A stretch of 36,089 bases of DNA, from the NCBI GenBank assembly GCA_038240075.1, contig JBBSEC010000041.1, positions 1-36,089 on the forward strand. The letters run 5' to 3'. The position numbers and the translations under genes are program-made. Origin of the DNA: DATBAK01 sp038240075 (GTDB taxonomy: Bacteria; Actinomycetota; Acidimicrobiia; IMCC26256; PALSA-610). Positions 7,651 through 15,571 of this stretch are shown here, in pieces. The notes under the pieces were generated by a model that was given only the letters and a program-made list of their open reading frames with translations, was not told the origin of the DNA and ran no database searches. The number at the start of each line of letters is the position of its first letter. Position 1 is the first letter of the stretch.

Positions 7651-9000
7651 CTACCTGAAGAGCGCGCCGAGCGCGGCGTCGAACGCCTCGGTGTGCGCGT
7701 CGACGTCGGCGGCTGTGGTCGACGGCGACATGAGCGCCATGTTGTGGAACGGCGTGAGCAGCACTCCCCGGTTCAGCGCCCAGAGGTGCATGAACGAATC
7801 GAGCTCCTCGTCGACCGATGCTGCGGCCTCTCCACCGTTGCGCGGCGGCGGTGAGAACCAGTACTCGGCGCGGGCTCCGAGCTTGTTGACGCTCCACGCC
7901 AGCTCGAACTGCGTGAACGCGTCGTGCACGCCGGTGGTCCAACGCCCCGCGAGCGGGATCATGCGCGCGTAGTCGCCGGCAAGCAGGGTCGAGTCGAGCG
8001 TCGCTCGGATGGCCGCGGGCGCGAGCGCGTTACCGGTGAGCGTGCCGCCGATGCCGCTGACGTCGGTCTCGTCGGCCCCCAGCGCGCCCGCGAGCTGCGG
8101 CGCAAGCTCGGCCGTCATCCCGAACGCGGCCGCGGGCATCCCGCCTGCGATCGGTTTGCCGATGACGAAGAAGTCGGGATCGAGGCCCCACTCGCGCGTC
8201 GCGCCGCCGGGGCCGACGCAGATCGTGTGCGTCTCGTCGATCACGAGCAGCGTGCCGGTGCGGCGCGTGATCTCCCGTAGCGCGGCGTGGAAGCCGGGAT
8301 CGGGCGCGACGATGCCGATGTTGGTCAGCGCGGGCTCGGCGAGCACGCACGCGACGTCGCGCGGCGCGAGCGCGGCTTCGAGTGCGTCGATGTCGTTGAA
8401 CTCGACGATCTTGGTCGTCAGCGCGGGGTCGACCGGTGGTCCGATGTCGCCCGGTCGCGAACGGACCTGGCCGTCGCTCAGGACGCCCAGCGTCTCGTCG
8501 ACGGTGCCGTGGTAGCACCAGTTGAAGACGAGGATCTTCGAGCGACCGGTCGCGTGGCGCGCCAGCCGGATCACGAACCGGTTGGCGTCCGTGGCCGTCA
8601 TCGCGATCTGCCAGAAGGGGAGACCGAACCGCTGCTGGAGCTGCTCGCCGACCGCGATCGCGTCGTCAGTGGGCAACATCGTCGTGATCCCTCGCGCAGC
8701 CTGCCGAGCGATCGCCGCCGCGGTTGCGGGCGGTGAGTGACCGGTCATCGCCCCGGTGTCGCCGAGGCAGAAGTCGATGTACGAGTGACCGTCGACGTCG
8801 ACGAAGTGCGCCCCACTCGCCTCCTCGACGAAGATCGGGACGCCTCCCGGCCATCGCTGCATCCAGTTCATCGGGACTCCGCCGACGAGCGTCTTCCGGG
8901 CCCGTTCGGAGAGGGCGAGCGACCGCGGATGCGCGTCGAGGAACCGTTGGTTCTCGGATGCGCGCAGCTCGCGCAGTCGCTCCCGGTTCACTTCGGCCAT
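7651..9000 (-). CDS. Class III PLP aminotransferase / glutamate-1-semialdehyde aminomutase-like
   Basis: The 449-residue protein has the class III fold. It carries FVDVDGHSYIDFCLGDTGAMTGH near the N-terminus, the cofactor Asp in VIDETHT (D255) and the PLP-binding Lys in FFVIGKPIAGGMP (K282). The GGT/GNALA phrases that follow are typical of HemL-type enzymes. The family includes glutamate-1-semialdehyde 2,1-aminomutases and various omega-transaminases. The divergent N-terminus (VPMNWMQRWPGGVP) and isolation from other haem genes make a transaminase of unknown substrate more likely than true HemL. A Shine-Dalgarno-like AGGA precedes ATG 9000. It is single in its orientation. Confidence 0.88.
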   Translation of the reverse strand: MAEVNRERLRELRASENQRFLDAHPRSLALSERARKTLVGGVPMNWMQRWPGGVPIFVEEASGAHFVDVDGHSYIDFCLGDTGAMTGHSPPATAAAIARQAARGITTMLPTDDAIAVGEQLQQRFGLPFWQIAMTATDANRFVIRLARHATGRSKILVFNWCYHGTVDETLGVLSDGQVRSRPGDIGPPVDPALTTKIVEFNDIDALEAALAPRDVACVLAEPALTNIGIVAPDPGFHAALREITRRTGTLLVIDETHTICVGPGGATREWGLDPDFFVIGKPIAGGMPAAAFGMTAELAPQLAGALGADETDVSGIGGTLTGNALAPAAIRATLDSTLLAGDYARMIPLAGRWTTGVHDAFTQFELAWSVNKLGARAEYWFSPPPRNGGEAAASVDEELDSFMHLWALNRGVLLTPFHNMALMSPSTTAADVDAHTEAFDAALGALFR

Positions 9001-9035
9001 CGGGTCATCCTGCCACCGCGTGCGATCCCGTTGTC

Positions 9036-9212
9036 GTGGCGGAGGGGATCGAGTGCACCACCGTCGCCGACCGTCAACGGGTCGGCTACCGCCTGCGGGT
9101 CAGGAACGACGACGGCCGGTTCGCGGTCGAGCAGCAGGCCTACTTTGACGTGCGCGGGGGCCGCATCACGTGGCTGCGCATCATGCGCGCCGGGTACCAA
9201 CCCATTTCGTGA
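9036..9212 (+). pseudogene. C-terminal fragment of a SnoaL/NTF2-like protein
   Basis: An open stretch encodes a peptide resembling the last strands of NTF2-like (SnoaL) domains: RVGYRLRVRNDDGRFAVEQ, then AYFDVRGGRITWLRIM. Complete members are about 120-140 residues with an N-terminal helical half. Here that half would have to lie antisense inside the aminotransferase gene, where the frame reads as shadow. GTG 9036 could start a 58-residue product, but I read this as a 5'-truncated remnant. It fills most of the 323-base gap 9001-9323; the rest of that gap shows only the ribosome binding site of the next gene. Confidence 0.4.
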
Positions 9213-9323
9213 CCGACACCGGCTCTCATGTTGCTCTTGCCGGATCACACGTCGGCCGGTGAGACTCCTGAGCGCCGGGCGGCAGCAAGTCGCGCGGCGC
9301 AGTCACCAGGGGGAGGGCCACGC

Positions 9324-10955
9324 ATGTCCAAGGGCACGACCGCGCTTCAATTCGAGCCCCCGGGCCCCGGGTCGTGGAACCTCGACCCGGTCCACTTCCC
9401 CCGGCCGGTCACGCGGTACTGGGCGGAGATGCACCCCGAGCCGTTCCGCCGGGGCACGCACGAGTTCATGGCCTACTACGGGATGCTCCTCGAGTCGTTG
9501 GAGACGCAGTACGTCAACGGCTTCGCGTACAACGCGATGCACCCGGCTCCCGACAGCGAGATCCCGGAGCGGTTCGCCCGCGCCGAAGAGGTGTGGGAGA
9601 AGAAGCTCTGGCGCGAGCAGCTGCGCGACTGGGACGAGACGTTCAAGCCGGCCGCGATCAAGACGCACCGCGAGCTGCAGTCGGTCGACGGCGACGCGCT
9701 CTCGGGCGACGCGATGGTCGCGTACCTGACCCGCTGCCGCGAGCACCACAAGCAGATGATCTTCCAGCACATGCGGTTCACCGGCGCCGCGATGATCTGT
9801 GTCGGTGACCTGCTCGCGCACCTCGGCATGTGGACGGGCGTCGCGCCGGCCGAATCGCTCGCGATGATGCGCGGCGCCGCCCCCGTGTCGGCGGGCGCGT
9901 CGGGCGAGCTCGAGCGGCTCATCACCGCGATCAACAACGACAAGAACGCCCGCGCCCTCCTCGACTCCGACGGCGACCCGGGCCAGACACTCGCCGCGCT
10001 ACGCGCGGAGGGCGGTGACGTCGGCGCCGCGATGTCGGCGTATCTCGACCTCGTCGGCTGCCGGCTCCTCGACGGCTTCGACATCTCGGGCCGGTACGCG
10101 CTCGAGCTTCCCGACGCGCTGCTGCGGTCGATCCGATTGTCGGTCGACGGTGCCGGAAACGACACCGACGACGTCGTCGATCGCATCGCCGGTATCCGGT
10201 CACAGGTTCCGGAGGAGAACCGCGCGCAGTTCGACGAGCTCGTCGGCGAGGCGCGCCTCATGTACCGAATCCGCGACGAGCGGGGCGTCTTCAGCGACAT
10301 CTGGGCGTCGGGCATCATGCGCCGCGCGGTGCTCGCGGCCGGTCGCCAGGTTGAAAGCAAGGGTGGCGTCGACGACGCGGAGCACTTCATCGACGCCGAC
10401 TTCGGCGAGATGTGCTCGTTGGTGACCGGCAAGGGTGGGCCGTCGGCCGACGAGCTCGCGGCTCGCTTCGCGGAACGCTCGTCGCGCACTGCGAAAGAGG
10501 CTCCGCCGTCGCTCGGGCCGCCGGCACCACCGCCGCCCGACCCGTCGGGCCTCCCGCCCGGTGTCGCCCGGGTCATGCACGCGGTCGGCATCGCGCTGGG
10601 CGAGTTGTTCGGCAGCTCGGAAGCGGAGCACGAGGAGAACATGCTGCGCGGTCTCGCCGCGAGTGGCGGGACGTACGAAGGGCCGGCTCGGCGCGTGTCG
10701 GGTCCGACCGAGTTCGACCGCATCGTGCAGGGCGACGTGCTCGTCACCGAGTCGACGACCGAGGCGTTCAACATTCTCCTGCCGTTGCTCGGCGCGATCG
10801 TCACCGACAGCGGGGGACTGCTGTCGCACTCGGCGATCGTGGCGCGTGAGTACGGCATCCCTGGTGTGGTCGGGACTCGCAACGCCACTGATCTCATTGC
10901 CGACGGCACGCGCGTGCGCGTCGACGGCGACGCCGGGGAAGTGACCTTCGCGTGA
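9324..10955 (+). CDS. PEP-utilising protein with phosphohistidine swivel domain
   Basis: This 543-residue protein ends in a PEP-utilising mobile (swivelling) domain. The segment GGLLSHSAIVAREYGIPGVVGT carries the phosphorylatable His at 502, and GTRVRVDGDAGEV closes the fold. The first 400 residues are mostly helical (for example FPRPVTRYWAEMHPEPF and YVNGFAYNAMHP) and correspond in position to the substrate-binding part of rifampin phosphotransferase-like or PEP-synthase-like enzymes. A Pro-rich hinge lies at about 400-420. The ATP-grasp half is missing and is supplied by the gene at 11032, so the pair looks like a split dikinase. Known relatives move phosphate from ATP via His to pyruvate, rifampin or other acceptors. 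The acceptor here is unknown. GGGAGG 8 bases before ATG 9324 supports this start. Confidence 0.85.
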   Translation: MSKGTTALQFEPPGPGSWNLDPVHFPRPVTRYWAEMHPEPFRRGTHEFMAYYGMLLESLETQYVNGFAYNAMHPAPDSEIPERFARAEEVWEKKLWREQLRDWDETFKPAAIKTHRELQSVDGDALSGDAMVAYLTRCREHHKQMIFQHMRFTGAAMICVGDLLAHLGMWTGVAPAESLAMMRGAAPVSAGASGELERLITAINNDKNARALLDSDGDPGQTLAALRAEGGDVGAAMSAYLDLVGCRLLDGFDISGRYALELPDALLRSIRLSVDGAGNDTDDVVDRIAGIRSQVPEENRAQFDELVGEARLMYRIRDERGVFSDIWASGIMRRAVLAAGRQVESKGGVDDAEHFIDADFGEMCSLVTGKGGPSADELAARFAERSSRTAKEAPPSLGPPAPPPPDPSGLPPGVARVMHAVGIALGELFGSSEAEHEENMLRGLAASGGTYEGPARRVSGPTEFDRIVQGDVLVTESTTEAFNILLPLLGAIVTDSGGLLSHSAIVAREYGIPGVVGTRNATDLIADGTRVRVDGDAGEVTFA

Positions 10956-11035
10956 GTGGCCAGGCGTACGTCGCAAGCGCGGGCTCGCAGGCAATCGACT
11001 CGCGCGATGGAGCGCTGGAGACGGAAGCCGCATGA
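10952..11035 (+). CDS. Micro-ORF linking the split dikinase genes (coupling repeat copy A)
   Basis: GTG 10952 overlaps the upstream stop as GTGA, and the TGA at 11033 overlaps the next start as ATGA. The frame is therefore perfectly coupled on both sides. It encodes 27 residues beginning MSGQA and ending ETEAA. The nucleotide ends match a second copy at 31575-31664: both begin RTGAGTG with CCAGGCG close by, and both end GCCGCATGAGTG after a GAGCGC-GGAG block. Whether the peptide or only its translation matters is unknown. Expression has not been shown. Confidence 0.55.
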   Translation: MSGQAYVASAGSQAIDSRDGALETEAA

Positions 11036-12297
11036 GTGAGGTCGTCGCGCTCGCTGACGCGCACGACGACGCGCGCTTCGGCGCGAAGGCAACCGGGTTG
11101 GGAGCAGCGGCGCGCAACGGGATGCCGATCCCACCCGGCATCGCGCTCTCGGGTTCCTTTGTCGACAAGGTGGCCGACGGGAACGAGCTCGCCATCGAGC
11201 TGCTCGTGACCGCGGCCCAGTCGCTGGCGGCGCCGCTCGCGGTGCGGTCTTCGGCGGCCGACGAGGACGGTGCCGATGCGAGCTTCGCCGGTCAGCACCT
11301 CACGCTGCTCAACGTGCCGTCGGTCGCCGACGTCGCCACGGCCGTCCGTGAGATCTGGTGGTCGGCGAACTCCGACTCCGCGATCACCTACCGGAAGCGC
11401 GTGGGGCTCTTCGCGCGCCCGAGCATCGGTGTCGTCGTCCAGTCGCTGCTCGACCCCGACTCGGCCGGTGTGATGTTCACGCAGAATCCGATCACCGGGG
11501 CCGACGAACGGATGATCGAGGCGAGTTGGGGGCTCGGCGAGGTCGTCGTCGCCGGACGCGTGATCCCCGATACGTTCCGCCTCGACCACGCGGGCACGGT
11601 GATCGAACGCACACCCGGCTACAAGAAGATCGCGATACGCGCCTCCGCCGACGGCGGCACGTTCGACGAGAAGGTCGCCGCGGACCGCATCGAGCAGCTG
11701 TGCCTCGACGACGAGCAGCTCGCCCAGCTCGGCGCGCTCGCCACCCGGTGCGATGAGGTCTACGGACCGGCGCGCGACATCGAATGGGCGTTCGCGGGCG
11801 GGCAGCTGTATCTCCTTCAGTGCCGTGCCGTGACTCGTGCCGGATCGTCACCGCGGCCGAGCGCGCCGCCTCCGGGAAGCGGACCGGTCGAGGTGATCGA
11901 GCGGGTTCCGTTCTTCGCCAACATGAGCCCGCGCGACGTCGAGGGTATCGCCGCGCTGTTCAAGGAACGCCGCTTCGCGGCGGGCGAGACGGTCACCAAG
12001 GAGGGCGCGGGCGCCGCGGCGTTCTTCGTCATCGAGTCGGGCGAAGCGGCCGTCACGATCGGCGGAAGGCAACGCGCGACGCTGGGCAAAGACGACTACT
12101 TCGGCGAGATCGCGCTCATCGACGAGGGCGCGCGCTCGGCGACGATCACCGCGACCAGCGACCTGGTCTGTTACGGCCTGACCTACTGGGAGTTCCGGCC
12201 GCTCGTGCAGCAGAACGCGACGATTGCGTGGAACCTGCTGCAGACGCTGGCCCAGCGGCTGCGCACCGCGCAGGGGGAAGATCCCAAGACCGACTGA
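11032..12297 (+). CDS. ATP-grasp (PEP/pyruvate-binding) domain fused to a cyclic-nucleotide-binding domain
   Basis: 421 residues. Positions 1-275 are the PPDK/PEP-synthase N-terminal ATP-grasp domain. Visible motifs are GAKATGLGAA, LAVRSSAADEDGADASFAGQ, SAGVMFTQNPITG, WGLGEVVVAG and the closing DIEWAF...LYLLQCRAVT. A Pro-rich linker follows, and about 290-415 is a cNMP-binding domain with the phosphate-binding cassette FGEIALIDEGARSAT, including the key Glu and Arg. The domain should thus be able to bind cAMP or cGMP. The protein lacks the swivelling His domain, which is in the gene upstream (9324-10955). I infer that the two polypeptides form one phosphotransferase whose nucleotide-binding half is gated by a cyclic nucleotide. 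A class III cyclase is encoded at 18817-21915. The start is ATG 11032, reached through the coupled micro-ORF. Confidence 0.88.
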   Translation: MSEVVALADAHDDARFGAKATGLGAAARNGMPIPPGIALSGSFVDKVADGNELAIELLVTAAQSLAAPLAVRSSAADEDGADASFAGQHLTLLNVPSVADVATAVREIWWSANSDSAITYRKRVGLFARPSIGVVVQSLLDPDSAGVMFTQNPITGADERMIEASWGLGEVVVAGRVIPDTFRLDHAGTVIERTPGYKKIAIRASADGGTFDEKVAADRIEQLCLDDEQLAQLGALATRCDEVYGPARDIEWAFAGGQLYLLQCRAVTRAGSSPRPSAPPPGSGPVEVIERVPFFANMSPRDVEGIAALFKERRFAAGETVTKEGAGAAAFFVIESGEAAVTIGGRQRATLGKDDYFGEIALIDEGARSATITATSDLVCYGLTYWEFRPLVQQNATIAWNLLQTLAQRLRTAQGEDPKTD

Positions 12298-12324
12298 CGG
12301 CGTATTCAATCGAAGGGAGATGCA

Positions 12325-12816
12325 ATGCGGCGGGGACACGGCATGCTCGTTCGGGGTGGAAGCCTCGTGATTGGAATGTTGCTGGCGGCGACCGCGCTCG
12401 CGCCGGCCGCGCACGCGGCCACGGGCCGAGCGGTCACGGGCCCGGTCGTCGGGTCGGCGCCGTTCGACTTCACCGGCTGTTCGTTTGTTCACCAGATCTA
12501 CGACGGTGACATCTCGACGCCCGGCGGGCACGTCGCCACGCTCGATGTCGACGTCTGCGTCGACCTTGCCGCGAACACCTGCACGGCCAAAGGCACCTTC
12601 GTGATCAAGGAAGGCCGCGAGAAGGTCCGAGGCGGCGCGTCGGGCACCATCGACTGCGCGACTCCGAAGCAGAGGATCGCATTCGACTTCACGCTGCACG
12701 TACGCCACGCCGCGCCGGGCCTCGCCGACGTGGGCCAAGACCTGCACTTCCGAGGCGTGTGGCATTCGGATCAGGTCAGCGGGGGACCGTTCAACGGCAA
12801 GGTCAGCCTGACCTGA
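12325..12816 (+). CDS. Secreted protein of unknown function
   Basis: 163 residues. A clear signal peptide (MRRGHGMLVRGG, then a hydrophobic run ending APAAHA) leads to a mature domain of about 130 residues that looks beta-rich, with four Cys (GCSF, DVCVD, NTCTA, IDCAT) that could form two disulfides. I do not recognise a family. GAAGGGAGA lies 5-13 bases before ATG 12325, a good ribosome binding site. It follows the dikinase-like pair by 27 bases and may be co-transcribed. Its stop codon is inside a CCTGA tandem repeat. Confidence 0.72.
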   Translation: MRRGHGMLVRGGSLVIGMLLAATALAPAAHAATGRAVTGPVVGSAPFDFTGCSFVHQIYDGDISTPGGHVATLDVDVCVDLAANTCTAKGTFVIKEGREKVRGGASGTIDCATPKQRIAFDFTLHVRHAAPGLADVGQDLHFRGVWHSDQVSGGPFNGKVSLT

Positions 12817-12836
12817 CCTGACCTGACCTGACCTGA
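12807..12836. repeat. CCTGA pentanucleotide tandem repeat, six copies
   Basis: Six perfect CCTGA units plus CC run across the stop codon of the secreted-protein gene. GGTCAG-C-CTGACC (12801-12813) is an inverted repeat at its left edge, and CAGGTCAG at 12772-12779 can pair with CTGACCTG inside the array. Because the first TGA ends the frame, copy-number changes would not alter the protein. Confidence 0.9.
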
Positions 12837-12847
12837 CCGCGCCGTCG

Positions 12848-13684
12848 TCAGGCGCGCGCGGTCACGATCAGCGCGGCGGCGCTGAGCCGGAGCTCGCCGT
12901 CCTCGACCCGCTCGAACAACGCGGTGCGAACGGCCTCCTCGATGCGCGCGGCGGTGTCGGCGTCGGCGGTCCGCAGCGCCTCGCGCGCCGGACCCACGGC
13001 GAGGCTCGCCCTGACGAGCGACTCGACCTCGCCTTCGGGGAACACGATCGACTCGGGTTGCGGTGTCACGGCGATCGCCGTGAACCCGGCACCGCCGAGC
13101 AGCGCCTCGACGGTGCCCGGATCGGAGAGAGAGAACGGTCCGGGCTCGTCGGGTCCCGGCATCGGAGGCAGTGATCCGGTCGCCGAGACCACGGCCGCGC
13201 CGGAGACGAACATCCACTCGTTGGCGAACACGCTCTCCCATGACGCGAACGCGAGGACACCCCCCGGTCGCAACGCTCGCCGGATGTTCGTGAACGCCGT
13301 CGTCGGGTCGGCGAAGAACATCACTCCGAATCGCGAGAACGCAGCGTCGAACGGTGTCGCTCCGAGGGAATCGACCTGCGCATCGGCCACGACGAACTCG
13401 GCGTTCTCGGCCCGCGCGCGTTGCCGCGCGGCATCCACCAGGGCCGCGGCGATGTCGATCCCGACGGCTTCACCGTCGGTCCCGACCCGGCGCGCGAGCT
13501 CGAGGGTCGTGGCGCCGGAGCCGCAGCCGACGTCGAGCACGCGCTGGCCCGGTTGCAACGCCAGCCGTTCCATCGCTGCTTCACCGAACGGTGACGCGAC
13601 GATCTCGAAGCGGTCCTCCGCTCCGAGCCATGCGGGCGCGATCTCCTGCCAGTACTCCGACTGCTCTTCGTTGGGCTGAGTCAT
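12848..13684 (-). CDS. Class I SAM-dependent methyltransferase (copy 2)
   Basis: 278 residues, the same length as the methyltransferase at 4271-5107 and clearly its paralogue. Motif I is VLDVGCGSGATT, and FGVMFFADPTTAFTNIRRALRPGG and FANEWMFV correspond segment by segment to copy 1. It belongs to the Methyltransf_11/25-type small-molecule methyltransferases; the substrate is unknown. ATG 13684 gives the same N-terminus layout as copy 1 (MTQPNEEQSEYW against MTNAEQREYW) and is preferred over the longer frame from 13903, which would overlap the divergent esterase gene. Unlike copy 1 it is not coupled to an oxidase. Confidence 0.88.
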   Translation of the reverse strand: MTQPNEEQSEYWQEIAPAWLGAEDRFEIVASPFGEAAMERLALQPGQRVLDVGCGSGATTLELARRVGTDGEAVGIDIAAALVDAARQRARAENAEFVVADAQVDSLGATPFDAAFSRFGVMFFADPTTAFTNIRRALRPGGVLAFASWESVFANEWMFVSGAAVVSATGSLPPMPGPDEPGPFSLSDPGTVEALLGGAGFTAIAVTPQPESIVFPEGEVESLVRASLAVGPAREALRTADADTAARIEEAVRTALFERVEDGELRLSAAALIVTARA

Positions 13685-13754
13685 GGCGGTTGAATCTACG
13701 GTCCATGCCGCCGCTCCGGGCTCCACCGACCGGATCGACAGGTACCATTCACCG

Positions 13755-14615
13755 ATGCGCCGTCGCCGTCTGCTTCTTGCTGCTGCCGCCCTCGTTGTCG
13801 TGGGGGCCGCGTGCGACTTCCCGAATCTGAACCCGCCCGGCACCGCTCCCGTGCGGTACCGCGACGCGATCTTCACGTCGGTCGTGCAGACCAGCAACGT
13901 CACCTACGGCTCGGCGGTGAACTTGTCGGGTCAGACGGTCACGCTGAAGCTCGACGTCTACGCACCACCGGCGACCGACACGATCACGAGCCGGCCCGCG
14001 ATCGTGTGGGTGCACGGCGGTTCGTTCAGCAGCGGCGACAAAACGTCGCCTGAGCTCGTCGACGAGTCGAACACGTTCGCCAAAGAGGGATACGTCAACG
14101 CGTCGATCAACTACCGGGTCGAGCCCGACGGCTGTTCGGCTGCGAACGCGACCACGACGTGCCTCAAGGCGATCCGTGAAGCCACGCAGGATGCCCAGAC
14201 GGCCGTGATCTTCCTCCGCGCGCACGCGGCGACCTACGGCATCGACCCGACGCGCATCGCGATCGGTGGCTCGTCGGCCGGCGCGATCACCGCGCTCGAG
14301 GTCGGGTACTCCTCCGGCGGGAACTCCACCAGCGGAGTGAGCGCGGCCGTGTCGCTGTCGGGCGCGCGTCTGCTCAGCAAGGTCGACGCGGGCGACGCAC
14401 CCGCGCTGCTGTTCCACGGCACGTCCGACACGACGGTTCCGTACCAATGGGGTGTGAACACGGTGAACGCGGCGCACGCCGCCGGCCTCGACGCGTTCCT
14501 CGAGTCGTTGCAGGGCGCGGGCCACGTTCCCTACGTGCAGTTCCACGACCAGATCCTCACCCAGACCCGCAACTTCCTCTGGTGGGAGATGGACCTCAAG
14601 CACGCCGCGCAGTAA
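13755..14615 (+). CDS. Lipoprotein alpha/beta-hydrolase (carboxylesterase-like)
   Basis: 286 residues. The N-terminus MRRRRLLLAAAALVVVGAAC is a lipoprotein signal with Cys 20, so the enzyme should be surface-anchored. The hydrolase core shows the oxyanion motif WVHGGSF (85-91), the nucleophile elbow GGSSAG with Ser 174, the acid in GTSDTTVP (Asp 225) and the general base in GAGHVPY (His 257). This fits the BD-FAE/esterase-lipase group acting on short acyl esters. Cys 127 and 136 could form a disulfide. ATG 13755 is chosen because the frame above it has no signal-peptide character and runs into the divergent methyltransferase start. The SMP-30 gene follows after 11 bases, so the two may be co-transcribed. 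Confidence 0.88.
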   Translation: MRRRRLLLAAAALVVVGAACDFPNLNPPGTAPVRYRDAIFTSVVQTSNVTYGSAVNLSGQTVTLKLDVYAPPATDTITSRPAIVWVHGGSFSSGDKTSPELVDESNTFAKEGYVNASINYRVEPDGCSAANATTTCLKAIREATQDAQTAVIFLRAHAATYGIDPTRIAIGGSSAGAITALEVGYSSGGNSTSGVSAAVSLSGARLLSKVDAGDAPALLFHGTSDTTVPYQWGVNTVNAAHAAGLDAFLESLQGAGHVPYVQFHDQILTQTRNFLWWEMDLKHAAQ

Positions 14616-14626
14616 CTGCGACGAAG

Positions 14627-15454
14627 ATGACGAAGATGAAGTGGGACGTGCTCGCGCACGGCTACGGGCTCGTCGAGGCGCCGACGATCGATATTGACGG
14701 CTCGCTGTTGTTCTCCGACGTGCTCGGCGGCGGCATCTACCGCATTGACCCGAACGACGCGACCGGCGCGGTGACGACCGTCGTGCCGAAGCGGCGCGGG
14801 GTCGGTGGCATCGCGATCCACGCCGACGGCGGCATTGTGTGCTCGGGCCGCGATCTGGTGCACGTGCGCGACGGCGACACCCGCACGGTGCTCCACGTCG
14901 ACGGCGTGCTGGGGTGGAACGACTTCGGTACCGACGCGACAGGATGCATCTACGCCGGCGCGCTGCGCTTCGCGGTGTTCGACCGTGATGCCGCGGCGGT
15001 TCCCGGTGAGCTCTGGCGGGTCGGGCTCGACGGCGATGCGAGCATTGTGTTCGGCGACGTGGTGCACGCGAACGGGGTCGCGTGTACACCCGACGGTTCC
15101 ACGATCTACCTCAGCGACTCGCGTCGCCAACGCGTCATCGTCTTCGACAATCAACACGCGACCCGTCGTGACATCGACCTCTCGGCCCTCGGCACCCCCG
15201 ACGGGATGGCCCTCGACGAGCACGGTGCGCTCTGGGTGGCGCTCGTCGGTGGCGGCATCGCGCGCCTCACGCCGAAGGGCGACGTCGATCAGAGGCTCGA
15301 ACCGCCGTCGGCCTTCACGACCAGCCTCTGCTTCGCGGGACGCGACCTCTACGTCACCACCGGCGGTCATTCCGGCGATCGCGACCTGCGCGGGTGCGTG
15401 CTCCACACGACCGTTGATGTCGCGGGCGCGCCCGTCACACCCGCGCGCGTGTAA
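14627..15454 (+). CDS. SMP-30/gluconolactonase-family protein
   Basis: 275 residues forming a six-bladed propeller of the SMP-30/gluconolactonase/regucalcin family. The metal-site residues of the family are all in place: Glu 17 in LVEAPTID, the Asn of GWNDF (N98), Asn 149 in HANGVACTPDG and Asp 192 in GTPDGMALDEHG. Members hydrolyse sugar lactones or other lactones using a divalent metal. There is no signal peptide, so the protein is cytoplasmic. Two ATGs (14627, 14636) are close together; I used the first. The gene follows the esterase directly. A joint role in ester or lactone hydrolysis is plausible but inferred only from adjacency. Confidence 0.85.
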   Translation: MTKMKWDVLAHGYGLVEAPTIDIDGSLLFSDVLGGGIYRIDPNDATGAVTTVVPKRRGVGGIAIHADGGIVCSGRDLVHVRDGDTRTVLHVDGVLGWNDFGTDATGCIYAGALRFAVFDRDAAAVPGELWRVGLDGDASIVFGDVVHANGVACTPDGSTIYLSDSRRQRVIVFDNQHATRRDIDLSALGTPDGMALDEHGALWVALVGGGIARLTPKGDVDQRLEPPSAFTTSLCFAGRDLYVTTGGHSGDRDLRGCVLHTTVDVAGAPVTPARV

Positions 15455-15465
15455 GCGCCGGATCC

Positions 15466-15486
15466 GGCCGGGACTCTGGGCCGGCC
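15466..15486 (+). terminator. Candidate hairpin after the SMP-30 gene
   Basis: GGCCGG pairs with CCGGCC around a nine-base loop, beginning 12 bases after the stop codon. It is preceded by the perfect palindrome GCCGGATCCGGC (15457-15468). TGTT follows but there is no long T run. A terminator is plausible; a regulatory dyad upstream of the next gene is the alternative. Confidence 0.35.
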
Positions 15487-15571
15487 TGTTACAACGTGCA
15501 GTTCCGGTAGTACCGTCCCTATTTCCGGCGTGGCGGGACCGGGCCGGGGAGCAGCGGGCGGGGGCCGAGAC

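Noticed and set aside
7651..9000. True HemL of tetrapyrrole synthesis
   Set aside because: The N-terminal region departs from HemL and no other haem biosynthesis gene is near; a general class III aminotransferase is the safer call.
12807..12836. CCTGA array as a phase-variation switch
   Set aside because: The gene stops at the first in-frame TGA whatever the copy number, so changes in number would not alter the reading frame.
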